This document shows, piece after piece, positions 1-8,225 of a stretch of 64,000 nucleotides of DNA. Each line of letters starts with the position of its first letter. The stretch's first letter is position 1. A program made the translations under genes and the position numbers. The stretch comes from Candidatus Anammoximicrobium sp. (lineage in GTDB: Bacteria > Planctomycetota > Planctomycetia > Pirellulales > Pirellulaceae): the NCBI GenBank assembly GCA_012515235.1, contig JAAYYU010000306.1:1-64000 (forward strand), read 5' to 3'. The notes beneath the pieces are model-generated. The model was not told where the DNA came from. It saw only the letters and a list, made by a program, of their open reading frames with translations, and searched no databases.

Positions 1-45
1 AGTCCGGCGATTCAAGGAGCGGCGAGGCGGCCGCGGCAGGCAATC

Positions 46-681
46 ATGACGCAGACAATCGAAGCCTTCATCAACCAGTTGCAAACCGACGGCGTCGAGG
101 CGGGGCGGCAAGCCGCCGAGAAGATCCGGCTTGAGGCCGAGGAGGAAGTGCGGGCCCAGAAGGTCCAGGCGGAGGAGCAGGCGCGGCAGATCGTGGAGCG
201 GGCGCAGGCCGAAAGCGAACAGATCAAGGCGCGGACGAAGACGGAGTTGCAGCTGGCGGCCCGCGACACCGTGTTGCGGCTGCAGGAGACGCTGAATCGG
301 GCCTTGCGGGCCGTGCTGTTCGACGCCGTGCGCGAGAAACTCGACGACGACGGTTTTCTTGCCGGACTTATCCGCGACGTCGTCCTGCGGTATGCCGAAG
401 CCGATGCGAAGGGCCAGGGATCGATGGCGGTCGGTGTCTCCGAGGACATGCGGCAGCGGTTGTTGAGTTCTACGGCCGCAGCCCTTCTCCAGACCGGCCC
501 GGCGGCGTCCCAGGTCGAACTGCGCGGGACGCTCGCCGAAGCGGGTTTCGAGTACACCACGGCCGAAGGAACGGTGGAAGTGACCGCCGCTTCCGTGGTC
601 GAGGTGCTTGCCGAGATGGTCGGCTCCGAATTGCGCAAACGGATCGCGGCCGTCGGCGCGGGAGAGAGTTCTCCGGACTGA
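46..681 (+). CDS. atpE: V-type ATP synthase subunit E (peripheral stalk)
   Basis: First gene of a seven-gene V-type ATPase operon. The 211-residue product opens with a long charged helix rich in Glu, Ala and Gln (about residues 10-90), the coiled coil that forms the peripheral stalk, followed by a compact C-terminal domain that would cap the A3B3 head. Length matches bacterial/archaeal E subunits (about 190-215). The call rests on this architecture and on operon position ahead of unmistakable A, B and D subunits. The start ATG at 46 precedes the coiled coil directly. The gene is probably transcribed with the genes that follow; any promoter lies outside the window. Confidence 0.85.
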   Translation: MTQTIEAFINQLQTDGVEAGRQAAEKIRLEAEEEVRAQKVQAEEQARQIVERAQAESEQIKARTKTELQLAARDTVLRLQETLNRALRAVLFDAVREKLDDDGFLAGLIRDVVLRYAEADAKGQGSMAVGVSEDMRQRLLSSTAAALLQTGPAASQVELRGTLAEAGFEYTTAEGTVEVTAASVVEVLAEMVGSELRKRIAAVGAGESSPD

Positions 682-756
682 CAAACGTGCCCGCCAGCCA
701 CCTTGTCTGCCCGTTGCAAACCATCGGACGCCAGCAGCCAGCAGAAGGCCTTGACC

Positions 757-1500
757 ATGCTTGACCATTATTACTACCTGGCTTCGTTGCCCGCGTTGGA
801 CGGTTTGGGGAGCGAGCCCGGCATGGGGTTCGCTGAACTGCTGGAGCACGTCGAAAACGACCGTCCGCGGCACGAACTGGTCGGCTGTCTGTTTCTGCTG
901 GACGACCTGTTGCAGCGGGAAGGGTACTTGGCTGGCGAGTTGGAGCAGGTCGACCCGGCGGTGCTCAGCATCCACCAGGTCCGCAACGAGAGCCCTTTGC
1001 CGGAGTACCTGATCTTGGCGTCGGAACCCGACGAGACTTCGCGACTCGGCGCGGCCGATCGGCTGTGGGAGGCCTATTTCCGTTACGTGGCGGCGGCGGC
1101 CCAGCGGCTGGAGAGCCGATTTCTGGCCGCGTGGGTCGGCCACGAGGTGGCGCTCCGCAATGCCTTGGTCTCCGCGCGGGCCAAGCGGCTGGGGCTGGAA
1201 GAAGCCGACTACCTGGTGGCCGCGGATTTGGCGTCGGCCGGCGAGGAAGTGACGACCGCGGTGAGCGAGTGGGCCTTGGCCCCAACGCCGCTGGCCGGAC
1301 AGCAAGCCCTGCTTCGCGCCCGCTGGACTTGGTTGACGGCGCACGACGCTTGGTTTACTTTCAGTAACGATGAATTGGCGGTCTACGCCGCGCGGTTGCT
1401 GCTGCTGCATCAGTGGCTGCGGATGACAAGCGAGGGCGGGCAAGAGGACACTGCCTTTGCCGGCCCTGCCGGGTCGGCCCGATCGCGAGGTGAGGAGTGA
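757..1500 (+). CDS. DUF2764 family V-ATPase-associated protein (subunit C-like position)
   Basis: A 247-residue soluble, mostly helical protein lying between subunits E and A. The N terminus (MLDHYYYLASLPAL) matches the start of DUF2764 proteins, which occupy this slot in V-ATPase operons of Bacteroidetes and Chlamydiae. I chose the ATG at 757 because the conserved YYYLASLP block begins there; an upstream in-frame start at 703 would add unconserved sequence. The family is thought to stand in for subunit C, linking the rotor to the membrane ring, but this is inference from operon position. No classical C subunit is visible in the operon. Confidence 0.75.
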   Translation: MLDHYYYLASLPALDGLGSEPGMGFAELLEHVENDRPRHELVGCLFLLDDLLQREGYLAGELEQVDPAVLSIHQVRNESPLPEYLILASEPDETSRLGAADRLWEAYFRYVAAAAQRLESRFLAAWVGHEVALRNALVSARAKRLGLEEADYLVAADLASAGEEVTTAVSEWALAPTPLAGQQALLRARWTWLTAHDAWFTFSNDELAVYAARLLLLHQWLRMTSEGGQEDTAFAGPAGSARSRGEE

Positions 1501-1505
1501 TGTTC

Positions 1506-1587
1506 CGTCGTTTAACCGCGACCCAACGGGGAGCGCGGGGCAGACCGTCCGAGAGCACGCTCCCCGTTGGGTCGCGGTTAAACGACG
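1506..1587. repeat. Palindromic repeat element, copy 1 (30-nt perfect arms)
   Basis: Arms 1506-1535 and 1558-1587 are exact reverse complements over 30 nt and enclose a 22-nt loop. The arm core reads GTTTAACCGCGACCCAACGG. The same arm core recurs at 58879-58963, so this is a dispersed element rather than a local terminator. It sits between the DUF2764 gene and V-ATPase subunit A, in a 121-nt gap within an otherwise tight operon. As RNA it would fold into a very stable hairpin. Confidence 0.95.
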
Positions 1588-1621
1588 AAGGTTGCAGTCT
1601 GGCTTGGGAAAGGTGGTTGCC

Positions 1622-3358
1622 GTGAGAGGGAAGATTGCAGCGGTTGACGGAAGCCTGGCGATCGCCGAGATGGCCGGCCGCGTCGTGCAGAACTCCGTGG
1701 GGTACTGCGTCCGGGGCGATGGCACGCGGTTGTTGAGCGAGGTGATCCGCGTGCGCGGCCAGTTGGCCGACCTCCAAGTCTACGAAGAGACCCGCGGCTT
1801 GAAGATCGGCGACGAAGTCGAGTTTCAGGAGGACATGCTCTCGGTCGTCCTGGGCCCGGGCCTGCTGGGACAAATCTACGACGGGCTGCAGAATCCGCTG
1901 CCCAAGCTGGCTCAACAGGTGGGGTACTTTCTCAAGCCGGGCGTCTACATTCACGGCCTGGACACGGAGACCAAGTGGGATTTCACGCCCGCCGTCAAGC
2001 CCGGCGACCGCGTCGCGGCGGGCGATACGCTGGGCACGGTTCCGGAAGGGATCTTTCAGCATCACATCATGGTGCCCTTCGGCTGGCGGGGCAGTTTCAC
2101 CGTCGAGGAAATTGCCGGCGCCGGTTCCTACACGGTCCAGGACCAAGTGGCCCTGTTGAGCAGTGACTCCGCCCCGCCCCAGCGCGTGACGATGCAGCAG
2201 ACGTGGCCCGTCAAAACCCCGCTGAACGTCTCCCGCCGCCGGCTGATGCCGACCGAACCGCTGGTGACCCGCGTGCGGATCATCGATTCCATGTTCCCCA
2301 TCGTCCGCGGCGGGACCTACTGCATTCCGGGCCCCTTTGGCGCGGGCAAGACGGTCTTGCAGCAGATCACGTCGCGTCACGCCGAGATCGACATCGTGCT
2401 GATTGCGGCCTGCGGCGAGCGGGCGGGCGAGGTCGTGGAAACGCTGCGCGATTTTCCGGAATTGACCGACCCGCGGACCGGCCGCAGTCTGATGGAAAGA
2501 ACCATCATCATCTGCAACACGTCGGCCATGCCGGTGGCCTCTCGCGAGGCGTCGGTCTACACCAGCGCGACGCTGGCCGAGTACTACCGGCAGATGGGAT
2601 TGAACGTGCTGCTGCTGGCCGATTCGACGTCCCGCTGGGCCCAGGCCATGCGGGAGATTTCCGGGCGGCTGGAGGAAATCCCCGGCGAGGAAGCCTTCCC
2701 GGCGTATTTGGAAAGCCGGATCGCCGCGTTTTACGAACGGGCCGGCGCGATTGAGTTGCGGGACGGACGCATCGGCACGCTGACCATCGGCGGCACGGTC
2801 AGTCCGGCAGGCGGCAATTTCGAGGAGCCGGTGACGCAGGGGACGCTGAAGGTCGTGGGGGCGTTTCTGGGCCTGTCGCGAGCCCGTAGCGACGCCCGCC
2901 GGTATCCATCGATCGACCCCTTGGATTCGTGGAGCAAATACCGCGGCATCATCCAACCGGACAAGGTCGCCCGCATGCACACCCTGCTGGTCCAGGGCAA
3001 CGAAGTCCAGCAGATGATGACGGTGGTCGGCGAGGAAGGAACGTCCACGGAAGATTTCACGCGGGCCCTGAAGGCCGACTTCTTCGACAACTGTTATCTG
3101 CAGCAAAACGCCTATGACGACGTCGACGGGGCCACGCCCGCCGAACGGCAGCAATTCGTGTTTGACAAGGTTCTGGAAGTCGCCGAACTGGAACTGGACT
3201 GTTCCAACAAGGCCGAAGTCCGGCAGGCCATGGTCCGCGTGACGGACCTGTTCCGCAACTGGAATTATGCGGCCGCCGGCAGCGAGGAATACGACGGCTG
3301 GTTGACCAAGATCGACCAGTTCATCGCCAGTAAAGGATGCCCCCCCGACGCATCGTAA
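1622..3358 (+). CDS. atpA: V-type ATP synthase catalytic subunit A
   Basis: Catalytic subunit of the A3B3 head, which couples ATP hydrolysis or synthesis to ion movement. Walker A is GPFGAGKT near residue 237, followed by the conserved ACGERAGEV segment and the A-subunit-specific bulge region (about residues 110-190) that F-type beta subunits lack. The in-frame open frame extends upstream to 1457, but that part runs through the palindromic repeat, so I use the GTG at 1622 (VRGKIAAVDGSLAI), preceded by GGAAAGGTGG at good spacing. This gives 578 residues, the usual family length. The upstream repeat probably displaced the ancestral tight junction with the DUF2764 gene. Confidence 0.93.
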   Translation: MRGKIAAVDGSLAIAEMAGRVVQNSVGYCVRGDGTRLLSEVIRVRGQLADLQVYEETRGLKIGDEVEFQEDMLSVVLGPGLLGQIYDGLQNPLPKLAQQVGYFLKPGVYIHGLDTETKWDFTPAVKPGDRVAAGDTLGTVPEGIFQHHIMVPFGWRGSFTVEEIAGAGSYTVQDQVALLSSDSAPPQRVTMQQTWPVKTPLNVSRRRLMPTEPLVTRVRIIDSMFPIVRGGTYCIPGPFGAGKTVLQQITSRHAEIDIVLIAACGERAGEVVETLRDFPELTDPRTGRSLMERTIIICNTSAMPVASREASVYTSATLAEYYRQMGLNVLLLADSTSRWAQAMREISGRLEEIPGEEAFPAYLESRIAAFYERAGAIELRDGRIGTLTIGGTVSPAGGNFEEPVTQGTLKVVGAFLGLSRARSDARRYPSIDPLDSWSKYRGIIQPDKVARMHTLLVQGNEVQQMMTVVGEEGTSTEDFTRALKADFFDNCYLQQNAYDDVDGATPAERQQFVFDKVLEVAELELDCSNKAEVRQAMVRVTDLFRNWNYAAAGSEEYDGWLTKIDQFIASKGCPPDAS

Positions 3359-3494
3359 GAGAAACCAGTCAGCGGTAGGGCCCAGCCCCCGGTTCCGGTT
3401 CGGCCGCAGTGCCGGCCGCAGCGGCCAGCGCCGTGCCGCGGGCTTCTGACCGGACAGTTGTTTCTCGAACGGTGCTAAACAGCGGACAGACAGC

Positions 3495-4796
3495 ATGAGA
3501 AAATACTTCGACGCAATTCAGCGGATCGCCGGCAACGTCGTGACCGTCAACGCCGGCGGCGTAGGCTATGACGACCTGGCGGTCATCACCTCCACGCGCG
3601 GAGACTCCCTGGCCCAGGTCATCCGTTTGGAAGGGCAGCAAGTCAGCTTGCAGGTGTTTGCCGGCGCGCAGGGCGTGTCGAACAACGACCGCGTGCGGTT
3701 CCTGCACCGGCCGATGCAAGTCCCCTTCTCAGACGCCTTGCTGGGCCGCGTTTTCGACGGTTCGGTCCGGCCGCGGGACGGCCGCGGCCCGGTCGACGGC
3801 CAGCCGATCGACATCGGCTCGCCGGTCGTCAATCCGGCGCGGCGGCGGATGCCGGACCAGATGGTCGAGACGGGCATTCCCATGATCGACGTTTTCAACT
3901 CGCTGGTCGAATCCCAGAAGCTGCCCATTTTTTCCGTGGCCGGCGAACCGTACAACGAATTGCTGGCGCGGATCGGACTGCAGGCCGACGCGGACATCAT
4001 CATCCTGGGCGGCATGGGGCTGCGGCACGACGACTATTTGAAGTTCCGCCAGACCTTCGAGGAAGGCGGCGTGCTGGGCCGGGCCATCATGTTCATTCAC
4101 ACCGCGGCCGACCCGGTCGTGGAATGCCTGCTGGTCCCCGACCTGTGCCTGGCCGTCGGCGAACAATACGCCCTGCAAGGCAAACGCGTCCTGGTCCTGC
4201 TGACCGACATGACGGCCTTTGCCGACGCGCTGAAGGAAATCGCCATCATCATGGAGCAGATCCCCTCCAACCGCGGCTATCCGGGCGATCTGTACACGCA
4301 GCTGGCCAAACGCTACGAGAAGGCGGTCGACTTTGACGAAGCCGGTTCGATGACCGTGCTGGCCTGCGTTACCATGCCCGGCGACGACGTCACCCATCCC
4401 GTCCCCGACAACACGGGCTACATCACCGAAGGCCAGTTCTATCTGCGCAACGGCCGCATCGAACCGTTCGGGTCGCTGTCGCGGCTGAAGCAGCAAGTCA
4501 ACGGCAAGACGCGGGACGACCATCGCGCGATCATGGATGCCTGCATCCAACTGTACGCCCTGTGCCGCGAAACCCGCGAGAAACGGGACATGGGATTCGA
4601 AATGTCCGACTGGGACCGGAAACTGTTGAAGTACGGTACGATGTTCGAAGAGCGGATCATGGACCTGTCGCTGAACCTGCGGCTGTTCGAGGCCCTGGAC
4701 CGCTGCTGGGAGATCCTGGCCGAGTGCTTCGAGTCGGCGGAGACGGGCATCCGTCGGGCGATTGTGGAAAAACACTGGCCGAGAGCGCGGCCGTGA
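3495..4796 (+). CDS. atpB: V-type ATP synthase regulatory subunit B
   Basis: Non-catalytic nucleotide-binding subunit alternating with A in the head. The 433-residue product carries the B-subunit segment PIFSVAGEPYNELLARI in place of a functional Walker A, then LVLLTDMTAFADALKE and IPSNRGYPGDLYTQL, which are hallmark B-subunit blocks. The ATG at 3495 gives MRKYFDAIQRIAGN, the normal N terminus. A 136-nt gap separates it from subunit A; that gap has no gene and no clear element. It belongs to the same operon and is followed by a second palindromic repeat before subunit D. Confidence 0.93.
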   Translation: MRKYFDAIQRIAGNVVTVNAGGVGYDDLAVITSTRGDSLAQVIRLEGQQVSLQVFAGAQGVSNNDRVRFLHRPMQVPFSDALLGRVFDGSVRPRDGRGPVDGQPIDIGSPVVNPARRRMPDQMVETGIPMIDVFNSLVESQKLPIFSVAGEPYNELLARIGLQADADIIILGGMGLRHDDYLKFRQTFEEGGVLGRAIMFIHTAADPVVECLLVPDLCLAVGEQYALQGKRVLVLLTDMTAFADALKEIAIIMEQIPSNRGYPGDLYTQLAKRYEKAVDFDEAGSMTVLACVTMPGDDVTHPVPDNTGYITEGQFYLRNGRIEPFGSLSRLKQQVNGKTRDDHRAIMDACIQLYALCRETREKRDMGFEMSDWDRKLLKYGTMFEERIMDLSLNLRLFEALDRCWEILAECFESAETGIRRAIVEKHWPRARP

Positions 4797-4804
4797 GCGC
4801 GGCC

Positions 4805-4910
4805 GGGGTCAGACACTTCAAACTTCAATCTTCGCCGAGTTAGAGACCAGCCACACGGTGAATCGTTTTTCGGCGAAGGGCGAAGATTGAAGTTCGAAGT
4901 GCCTGACCCC
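4805..4910. repeat. Inverted repeat with GGGGTCAG ends
   Basis: Left arm 4805-4838 begins GGGGTCAGACACTTC; right arm 4870-4910 is its reverse complement apart from two substitutions and a 7-nt insertion. The pair encloses about 31 nt and fills the gap between subunits B and D. GGGGTCAG-type termini are typical of small dispersed palindromes in planctomycete genomes, though that comparison is from memory. It is unrelated in sequence to the element at 1506. Confidence 0.85.
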
Positions 4911-4932
4911 TGACCTGTGCATGGAAGACCCT

Positions 4933-5589
4933 ATGGCAGAGAAAGTCAAACTCACGCGGCCCGAACTGAAACGCCGCCGGGACCGGCTGGCGCGGTTCGA
5001 ACGATATTTGCCGATGCTGAAGCTGAAACAGCAGCAGCTGCAGATCACGCTGCGCGAAGTCGCCCGCCGGGTGCAGCAGGCCCGACAGGCGCTGGACGAG
5101 GTCGCCGCCAAGCTGGCCCGCTATCAATCGGTGCTGGCGGACCGTTCGGGCCTGCCGCTGCGGCAGTGGTCCCGGCCGGAGCGGATCCGGACCTCGCATC
5201 GGAACGTCGCGGGCGTCGAGGTGCCGGTGTTTGAGGGCGTCGAGTTTCCGGCGGCCCGGTACAGCCTGTTCGGCACGCCGGCCTGGGTCGACGAGACGCT
5301 GGCGGACCTCCGCCAGCACAGCCGGCGGCAGGCCGCCCTGGAGGTCAGGCGCGAGGAGGAGGCTTTGCTACAGGGCGAATTGGCCCGCGTCATCCAGCGG
5401 GTCAATCTGTTCGAGAAAGTCATGATCCCGCGCGACCGCGAGGCCATTCGCCGGATCCGCATCAAGCTGGGCGACGAGATGGCGGCGGCTGTCGGACGCG
5501 GCAAGATCGCCAAGGGCAAATTGGCGAAGGTCGCCGACGAACTGCCGGCCGAACCGTTGGATTTCGAGTCCTGGGAGGCGGATGCATGA
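4933..5589 (+). CDS. atpD: V-type ATP synthase subunit D (central rotor shaft)
   Basis: Central shaft subunit that turns inside the A3B3 head. The sequence starts MAEKVKLTRPELKRRRDRL and continues LPMLKLKQQQLQ, the signature N-terminal helix of the family; both termini are long helices forming a coiled coil. I prefer ATG 4933 over the in-frame ATG 4921 because GGAAG lies six bases before it and homologues begin with this methionine. The product is 218 residues. Its stop overlaps the next start as ATGA, indicating translational coupling to subunit I. Confidence 0.9.
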   Translation: MAEKVKLTRPELKRRRDRLARFERYLPMLKLKQQQLQITLREVARRVQQARQALDEVAAKLARYQSVLADRSGLPLRQWSRPERIRTSHRNVAGVEVPVFEGVEFPAARYSLFGTPAWVDETLADLRQHSRRQAALEVRREEEALLQGELARVIQRVNLFEKVMIPRDREAIRRIRIKLGDEMAAAVGRGKIAKGKLAKVADELPAEPLDFESWEADA

Positions 5590-7352
5590 TCGTGCCGATG
5601 GTCAAGGTCTATGTCGCCGCCCGCAGCCGGGACCGCCAGCGTTTGCTGGAGGCCATTGGTGAGCTGGGCGTCATCCACCTGGTGCCTGCCGATCCGGCGC
5701 AGGCCCTGGTGGACGAGCAGACGGCCGAGCAGATCCAGTCTTTGCAACGCGCCCTGCAGGTGCTGTACGGGATCGAGCCGCAAGGCGACCAGCCGGAACT
5801 GTCCGCCGTCGAGGCCGCACGGGAAGTGCTCCGTATCGAGCACCAGACCGCGGAATACGGCAACCGCTTGGCGACCCTGCATCACGAGATCGAGCAACTC
5901 GATCTGTGGGGCAACGTCCGCCTGCAGCAGATCGAAGAACTGCGCCAGGCGGGCATCGACGTCCAGTTCTACACCGTGCCGGACCACGATCTGGCGGCGA
6001 TGGCCGCAGAGTGCGTGGCCGTGGTCGGAGAACAGTCCGACGGCCGCGCGGTGGTGGCCACGGCGTCGCGCAAGCAGAACGTCGGGCTGCCGGAATCGGC
6101 GTCTGTGCTGCCGCTGCCTCCGCGCGACGCCCCCACGATCCGCGAAGAAGCCGCCAGAATCGACGCCGACCTGAAAGCCGCGCATCGGCGACTGGCCGAA
6201 TTGGCGCATCTGGATCCCCAAATGCAAGCCGAACTCGGCCGACTCCAGAAACAGGCCGAATTCGTGGTGGCCCAACGGGGCGGCTTGACCAGCGAGCAGC
6301 TGTTCGCCGTCCAGGGCTGGATGCCTGCCGAACAAGGCCGGACGCTGGCCGGCGAATTGGACAAGACCGGCCTGCCGGCAGCCGTCCACTGGATGGAACC
6401 GGCCGCCGACGAGCAGCCGCCGACGCTGATCCGCAGCCCGGCCTGGGCGCGGCCCGTCGAAGGTCTGTTGCAGATCCTGGGAACGGTGGCCGGCTACCGC
6501 GAATTCGACGTCTCCGTCCCCTTTCTGATCGCGTTGCCGATTTTCACGGCGATGCTGATCAGCGACGGTGGTTACGGCGTCGTGCTGTTGCTGGCATTCA
6601 CGCTCGGTTACCGCAAGCTGGCCCCGGCGTTGGGAACTCAATTCACGCGCCTGATGATTCTCGTCAGCCTCGCGGCCGTGGTCTGGGGCGGGCTGTGCGC
6701 CACGTTTTTCGGGGTCACCCTTTATCCGCCCGTCATTGCCGTAGACATGACGGAAGCCTCGCGCACGTTCATGATGCGGCTGTGTTTCTGGATGGGAGCG
6801 ATCCATCTGAGCCTGGCTCAACTCTGGCCCGCCATCGGCCTGTTTCCCAACCTGCGGTTCCTCAACAAGGTCGGCTGGGCCGTGTTCATCTGGGGCATGT
6901 TGGGCGTGGTCCAAATGTTCGTGCTCAAAACACCGATGGGCTGGGACACGCCCTGGCCCTACTTGCTGGTCACCGGGTCGGCGCTGGCGATCGTTTTCTG
7001 TCAGCCCAGTTGGAACGTGGGAAAGATGATGCTCATGGGATTCGCCAATTTCCCGCTGTCCATGCTCTCGTCCTTCTCGGACGTGATCAGCTACGTACGG
7101 CTGATGGCCGTGGGCCTGGCCAGCAGCGTGCTGGGGGTCAGCTTTAACGAGATGGCCCGCGGGATCGATGCCTGGCCGCTGGCAATTCTGGTCCTGTTGT
7201 TCGGGCACAGCCTGAACCTGGGACTGGCGATGATCGCCATGTTCGCGCACGGCGTGCGGCTCAATATGCTGGAATTCTGCAACAACCTCGGCATGCAGTG
7301 GACGGGATATCGGTACAATCCGTTCTCTGGCCGAACGACTCAGGAGTCTTAA
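5586..7352 (+). CDS. atpI: V-type ATP synthase subunit I (membrane stator)
   Basis: Large membrane subunit that holds the ion half-channels beside the K ring. Residues 1 to about 310 form the soluble arm with helical hairpins; from about residue 315 the sequence becomes strongly hydrophobic, with roughly seven or eight membrane spans to the C terminus. The segment SYVRLMAVGLASSVLG is the conserved span containing the functional Arg. Length is 588 residues, within the 580-650 range of bacterial I subunits. The start overlaps the atpD stop by four bases and the next gene begins two bases after its stop. Confidence 0.9.
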   Translation: MIVPMVKVYVAARSRDRQRLLEAIGELGVIHLVPADPAQALVDEQTAEQIQSLQRALQVLYGIEPQGDQPELSAVEAAREVLRIEHQTAEYGNRLATLHHEIEQLDLWGNVRLQQIEELRQAGIDVQFYTVPDHDLAAMAAECVAVVGEQSDGRAVVATASRKQNVGLPESASVLPLPPRDAPTIREEAARIDADLKAAHRRLAELAHLDPQMQAELGRLQKQAEFVVAQRGGLTSEQLFAVQGWMPAEQGRTLAGELDKTGLPAAVHWMEPAADEQPPTLIRSPAWARPVEGLLQILGTVAGYREFDVSVPFLIALPIFTAMLISDGGYGVVLLLAFTLGYRKLAPALGTQFTRLMILVSLAAVVWGGLCATFFGVTLYPPVIAVDMTEASRTFMMRLCFWMGAIHLSLAQLWPAIGLFPNLRFLNKVGWAVFIWGMLGVVQMFVLKTPMGWDTPWPYLLVTGSALAIVFCQPSWNVGKMMLMGFANFPLSMLSSFSDVISYVRLMAVGLASSVLGVSFNEMARGIDAWPLAILVLLFGHSLNLGLAMIAMFAHGVRLNMLEFCNNLGMQWTGYRYNPFSGRTTQES

Positions 7353-7354
7353 CG

Positions 7355-7885
7355 ATGACAGCGTTCTGTGGATTTTCGATGTTCAGTGTCCCCCTTCTCA
7401 TCTTGGCGGCGGCGGCACCGAGCTTCTGGCGGTTTCTGGCCGAGATGGGCGACGTGACGGCCTTGGGGATGGCGGCGTTGGGAAGCTCGATTGGAATCGG
7501 ACTGGCTGGACAGGCAGCGGCCGGCGCCTGGGCCAAGGAGGCCCGCGCGGGGCGGAATCTGAGCTTCACCTACATCATCCTTGTCGGCATGCCCATCAGC
7601 CAAACGCTGTACGCCATGATCGTGATGAACAACATGCGGTCCGTGTTCGCGAACATGGACGTGACGATCTCGGAAGCCGGCCTGCTGCTGGGCATCGGCT
7701 TGGCGACCGGCATGGGCGAAATGCTCTCGGCCTGGATGCAAGGCCTGATCGGCGCCGCCGGCATCCGCGCCCTGAGCGACGGCGAGGGCAAAGGATTCGC
7801 GTTCATCATCATCGCCATGGGCATCGTCGAGACCGTCGGCATCTTCACGATGGTTTTCATGTTGGGCATGATCCCGTCCGTCTGA
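7355..7885 (+). CDS. atpK: V-type ATP synthase subunit K (rotor-ring proteolipid)
   Basis: Forms the membrane rotor ring. The 176-residue product is a double hairpin of four membrane spans: the first pair covers about residues 25-85, the second about 100-175. The ion-binding carboxylate is the Glu in the last span (AMGIVETVGIF). The first hairpin has no equivalent acid, so each subunit carries one site, as in other V-type rings. A Ser-Gln pair in GMPISQTLYAM lies where sodium-binding rings carry Thr-Gln; sodium coupling is therefore possible but unproven. ATG 7355 follows CAGGAG at correct spacing; upstream in-frame codons overlap subunit I. Confidence 0.88.
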   Translation: MTAFCGFSMFSVPLLILAAAAPSFWRFLAEMGDVTALGMAALGSSIGIGLAGQAAAGAWAKEARAGRNLSFTYIILVGMPISQTLYAMIVMNNMRSVFANMDVTISEAGLLLGIGLATGMGEMLSAWMQGLIGAAGIRALSDGEGKGFAFIIIAMGIVETVGIFTMVFMLGMIPSV

Positions 7886-8225
7886 AAAAGGGACATTTAC
7901 TTTTCCCGAAACGTCGCAGGAAACGAAGGGCCAGACGCTGCGAATCCGGCTGACCTTGGGCGCGGGAGATTTGACACAGTCGAATCGCTACGCGCCGGGC
8001 GGGAGGCGGGAGGAACAAGTCAACTTATTCCTCCGGCCGCACGGCGGGGCGGGGGCCCGTGCCGCAAACTCTTACCTTTTCTGCAAATAAGCTCATTGAC
8101 CCGCGTTGTCCGCGCGTGCGAAAATCAGGCCTGCCGCAGGTTGGCCTCCGTTCAGTCTGCGGCAGCATCCTACCGTCATCGAGCAACGACTCGTTCTGCC
8201 TGCGCCCAAACTCCGGGAGGACATG
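7886..8225. other. Gene-free gap after V-ATPase operon, with a palindrome
   Basis: No credible gene. At 8009-8034 there is a near-perfect 26-nt palindrome (GGAGGAACAAGT / ACTTATTCCTCC, one mismatched pair, 2-nt loop). It could end the V-ATPase transcript or bind a dimeric regulator of the next operon; no T-run follows it. The Shine-Dalgarno of the next gene, GGGAGG, is at 8215-8220. I see no convincing sigma-70 promoter. Confidence 0.6.

Noticed and set aside
1457..1621. N-terminal extension of atpA
   Set aside because: Its codons read through the palindromic element (FNRDPTGS-like peptide), not conserved subunit A sequence.
1361..3496. 711-codon minus-strand open frame opposite atpA
   Set aside because: Runs exactly antisense to V-ATPase subunit A; composition is Arg/Gly/Gln-rich with no recognisable domain. 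GC-biased codons produce such shadows.
5124..7250. 708-codon minus-strand open frame opposite atpD/atpI
   Set aside because: Antisense shadow of a membrane subunit, with His/Gln-rich low-complexity sequence.
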